Under the pieces are notes generated by a model. That model did not search any database. It was not told where the DNA came from and worked only from the letters and a program-made list of their open reading frames with translations. Of a stretch of 6,920 bases of DNA, positions 5,332 through 6,920 are shown piece after piece; the first letter of the stretch is position 1, and every line of letters starts with the position of its first letter. The position numbers and the translations under genes were made by a program. The stretch is from Halanaerobiales bacterium (GTDB taxonomy: Bacteria > Bacillota > Halanaerobiia > Halanaerobiales > JADQBU01): the NCBI GenBank assembly GCA_016278435.1, contig JADQBU010000324.1:1-6920 (forward strand). Direction: 5' to 3'.

Positions 5332-6552
5332 ATGATTAAGTATGGTTCAACACAGTTTGGTACAATGACTGTTGACTGGGAGGAACGTTTTAACCCCTGG
5401 CGGATGAGAGAAGAAAGAGTCAATAAAGCCAAGAAAGCTCTGGAAGAATCAGATGTAGATGCCCTTTTTATATTCAAGTATGAAGATGTAAGATACCTTA
5501 CAGGACATCGTACCCATATGGGTCCAACTTTCTTCTTCGGACTTGCTACTGCTCTACTGGCCAAAGGTGAAGACCCTATTCTTTATACTATGGATATGGA
5601 CCACTCACGGGCCAGAGAGACCTGGCTTAGAGAAGACCAGGTAAGACTTGCTCCTGCCCTCGGTGATGTTGGTGGTATCCGGAAATGGGCTAAAGATGCT
5701 AAAGAACTTCTGGGTCCCAATGTCAGCAAGATAGGTGTTGATATCTGGACACCTGACCTATTGAAGATATTGCCGGAAGAGTTCCCCAATGTGGAATTTG
5801 TTGACGGAAATAAAATACTGGCTAAAGCCAAGATAATTAAAACCCAGGATGAATTACACTGTCTGAGACAGGCTTACTCGATTACAGCAGCCGGTTTCCA
5901 GGCAGCCCTGGACTTTATGAAACCGGGTGTACGGGAATGTGAAGTTCTGGCTGTAGCCTGGGAAGAATTTACAGCCAAGGGTAGTGAATGGACCCAGTGT
6001 TCCAATATTATCTGTTCCGGTCCCTATACTGCACCTTACCGCAGGTTTACTTCTGATAGAATTATTCAGGAAGGTGATCTGGTAATTATTGATATTGGTG
6101 CCTGTTACAATGGTTATTATGGTGACTTTACCAGGACATATGTCTGTGGAGATATAGATGCTACGGAAGAGCAGAAACAGGTTCACCAGGATGCCTATGA
6201 TGCAATCTGGGCAGCTGCCGAAGTTTGTAAACCCGGAAACACTAACCTGGATATAGTAAGGGCAGTTCCCAAGAAGAATAACCTGGGTGGAGTCCTGGGC
6301 CACGGCTCAGGTGTAAATCCCTGGGAAGAACCCGGAATCAATTCTGCCTATGAAGAAGAAGTTGTTCTAAAGCCGGGAATGCAGTTCAACATTGAACCAT
6401 ATGCCGGTAATCCCGAAATCGGATATGGGGTAAGACTGGAAAATAACTTTATCATAACAGAAGATGGTTGTGAAATATACAGTACATTCCCCTTCGATAA
6501 AAGATTACTGAACAAGGTACACCCACTTGACCCCACGACGGGAAGAAAATAG
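5332..6552 (+). CDS. M24-superfamily enzyme with creatinase-like N-terminal domain, paralogue 2
   Basis: A 406-aa paralogue of the preceding gene product. Both share the N-terminal pattern T-x-DW-x2-R-x-N-x2-R-x-R-x-ER and FKxExVRYxT (48-57 here). Metal ligands are intact: D254 and D265 in DIGACYNGYYGD (11 apart, the usual M24 spacing), H324 in GHGSG, E355 in FNIEP and E370 in VRLEN. As in paralogue 1, the peptide-binding histidines are missing: the upstream site reads APYRRF and the position seven after H324 is Trp331. Databases would probably label it Xaa-Pro peptidase or aminopeptidase P family, but the altered pocket makes peptidase activity doubtful. It is soluble, with no signal peptide. 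The start is preceded by AAGGAGAG (5316-5323). It is probably co-transcribed with paralogue 1, and a hairpin at 6563-6599 could end the transcript. Unlike paralogue 1 it keeps the canonical Asp spacing and GHG, so the two may act on different substrates or in one hetero-oligomer. Confidence 0.82.
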   Translation: MIKYGSTQFGTMTVDWEERFNPWRMREERVNKAKKALEESDVDALFIFKYEDVRYLTGHRTHMGPTFFFGLATALLAKGEDPILYTMDMDHSRARETWLREDQVRLAPALGDVGGIRKWAKDAKELLGPNVSKIGVDIWTPDLLKILPEEFPNVEFVDGNKILAKAKIIKTQDELHCLRQAYSITAAGFQAALDFMKPGVRECEVLAVAWEEFTAKGSEWTQCSNIICSGPYTAPYRRFTSDRIIQEGDLVIIDIGACYNGYYGDFTRTYVCGDIDATEEQKQVHQDAYDAIWAAAEVCKPGNTNLDIVRAVPKKNNLGGVLGHGSGVNPWEEPGINSAYEEEVVLKPGMQFNIEPYAGNPEIGYGVRLENNFIITEDGCEIYSTFPFDKRLLNKVHPLDPTTGRK

Positions 6553-6562
6553 ATAAAAAGAT

Positions 6563-6609
6563 AGATAACTCTGGGGAGATTACATCCTCAGAATTATCTG
6601 ATTTTGATT
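6563..6609 (+). terminator. Probable intrinsic terminator after the M24 pair
   Basis: AGATAACTCTGGGG (6563-6576) pairs with CCTCAGAATTATCT (6586-6599) over 14 positions, with one mismatch and one G-U, around a 9-nt loop. It is followed by GATTTTGATT. It starts 11 nt after the stop codon of the second M24 gene. The T-tract is short, so termination may be partial. Confidence 0.6.
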
Positions 6610-6692
6610 GTAGCATGTCTAATTTCACGTAACTGGGAGACAGGGTTCACAAATTTTAAAAATATTAATGATATAACAATAAATTTATAAAA

Positions 6693-6709
6693 CGGGCCTT
6701 CTGGGCCCG
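6693..6709. terminator. GC-rich hairpin, possible bidirectional terminator
   Basis: CGGGCC (6693-6698) and GGCCCG (6704-6709) form a 6-bp GC stem around TTCTG in an otherwise AT-rich spacer. On the + strand it is followed by GTTGTTGT. On the - strand it is followed by TTTTATAAATTT, the better T-tract. No minus-strand gene is visible here, so it may back up the first terminator. Confidence 0.5.
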
Positions 6710-6751
6710 GTTGTTGTAATAAAATATAATTATTTAGTGTGATATATTTAC

Positions 6752-6780
6752 TTGTTTTATTTTTAGAAAAGTGCTAATCT
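6752..6780 (+). promoter_or_regulatory. Possible sigma-A promoter for the gene at the right edge
   Basis: TTGTTT (6752-6757), a 17-nt spacer and TAATCT (6775-6780) preceded by TGC form an extended -10 type promoter. An overlapping TATAAT (6780-6785) is an alternative -10 but lacks a well-spaced -35. Transcription would start near 6787 and give a leader of about 90 nt. Confidence 0.35.
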
Positions 6781-6839
6781 ATAATTATTAAGTCAAGGCA
6801 GTTCGGATTGTAGAGGTTACAGGGGAAATTAAAGTTAGA

Positions 6840-6869
6840 ACCACCCCGAAAATATTAATGATAGGTGGT
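6840..6869 (+). promoter_or_regulatory. Hairpin that could mask the ribosome site of the right-edge gene
   Basis: ACCACC (6840-6845) pairs with GGTGGT (6864-6869). The second arm is part of AGGTGGTG, the only Shine-Dalgarno-like sequence before the TTG start at 6877. Pairing would hide it. The stem is only 6 bp with an 18-nt loop, so the effect is speculative. Confidence 0.25.
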
Positions 6870-6876
6870 GTTAGAA

Positions 6877-6920
6877 TTGAATTCATTCAAGTACAAAATT
6901 CCTGAGAGTTTGACTGACTT
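6877..6920 (+). CDS. Start of an unidentified gene, cut by the window edge
   Basis: A TTG at 6877 follows AGGTGGTG (6863-6870) by 6 nt and opens a frame that stays open to the window end: (M)NSFKYKIPESLTD. In-frame GTG codons at 6865 and 6868 are alternatives but lie inside the ribosome-site-like sequence. An in-frame TAG at 6862 limits extension. Only 14 residues are visible, too few to assign a family. A competing ATG at 6858 ends after 15 codons. I am only moderately confident that this is a real gene start. Confidence 0.35.
   Translation, partial: MNSFKYKIPESLTD

Larger units (their letters stand above)
6659..6863. repeat. 15-bp exact direct repeat, copies 190 bp apart
   Basis: AAAATATTAATGATA occurs at 6659-6673 and 6849-6863; the coordinates given span both copies and the sequence between. 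The copies flank the GC hairpin and the possible promoter. The motif is AT-rich, so coincidence is possible, but an operator pair or a trace of a duplication would also fit. Confidence 0.45.
6553..6876. other. Noncoding spacer of 324 bp
   Basis: No convincing gene is present on either strand. The spacer holds the two terminator-like hairpins (6563-6609 and 6693-6709), a 15-bp direct repeat (6659-6673 and 6849-6863), a possible promoter (6752-6780) and a small hairpin (6840-6869) just before the last gene start. The stretch 6610-6658 shows nothing I can name. Confidence 0.6.

Noticed and set aside
5238..5564. 108-aa minus-strand frame bridging the two M24 genes
   Set aside because: It overlaps both coding genes antisense, and no family features are recognised in its translation.
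5854..6303. 149-aa minus-strand reading frame opposite the second M24 gene
   Set aside because: It lies wholly inside a strong M24 coding frame with intact catalytic motifs, has Cys/Ile/Thr-rich low-complexity composition, and shows no ribosome site. It is an antisense shadow.
6858..6905. 15-codon frame from ATG 6858
   Set aside because: It has no ribosome site upstream and is out of frame with the better-supported TTG start at 6877.

Overview
The window reads as a chromosomal stretch of a low-to-moderate GC (about 40% by eye), strictly anaerobic Bacillota-type bacterium. All genes lie on the + strand behind strong purine-rich Shine-Dalgarno sites (GGAGG/GGGAGG). Codons are AT-leaning, and the enzyme set is anaerobic: corrinoid/Fe-S reductase-like, DUF362, M24-fold enzymes and a LIV-type ABC importer. 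A Halanaerobiales- or Clostridia-like host would fit, but no phylogenetic marker is present, so this is inference. I see no rRNA, tRNA, CRISPR array, transposase or phage gene.

Layout. (1) 1-296: the C-terminal end of a LivM-type permease, cut by the window edge. (2) 331-1203: a complete LivH-type permease. (3) 1281-2519: a 412-aa reductive-dehalogenase (RdhA)-like protein without a Tat signal. It has two ferredoxin-type Cys motifs, and its Tyr/Asn/Arg trio has the spacing I remember for the PceA active site. (4) 2537-3826: a DUF362 protein starting 17 nt after the rdhA-like stop. (5) 3827-4042: a 216-bp spacer with a long imperfect inverted repeat, a possible promoter and a possibly structured leader. 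(6) 4043-5302 and 5332-6552: two tandem, diverged paralogues of the M24 'pita-bread' superfamily (creatinase/prolidase/DddP-like), 29 nt apart. (7) 6553-6876: a noncoding stretch with two terminator-like hairpins and a possible promoter, followed by the probable start of another gene cut off at the right edge.

How it may work together. The order importer, cobalamin/Fe-S reductase, DUF362, two M24 enzymes looks like a catabolic or scavenging cluster. A small polar, perhaps amino-acid- or betaine-like compound would be imported by the LIV system, then processed by the M24 pair and by the reductase. Both M24 proteins keep the five metal ligands, but both lack the two histidines that bind substrate in true aminopeptidase P/methionine aminopeptidase enzymes. 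A non-peptidase reaction is therefore plausible. The first paralogue carries a metal-site spacing and an 'IGPxGY' insertion like the DMSP lyase DddP. Codon use in the M24 pair is strongly GGT-biased compared with the rdhA-like gene, suggesting high expression from its own promoter. The substrate and pathway cannot be determined from this window. The combination of a soluble RdhA-like protein with DUF362 and paired non-canonical M24 enzymes is the main candidate for an undescribed system here.
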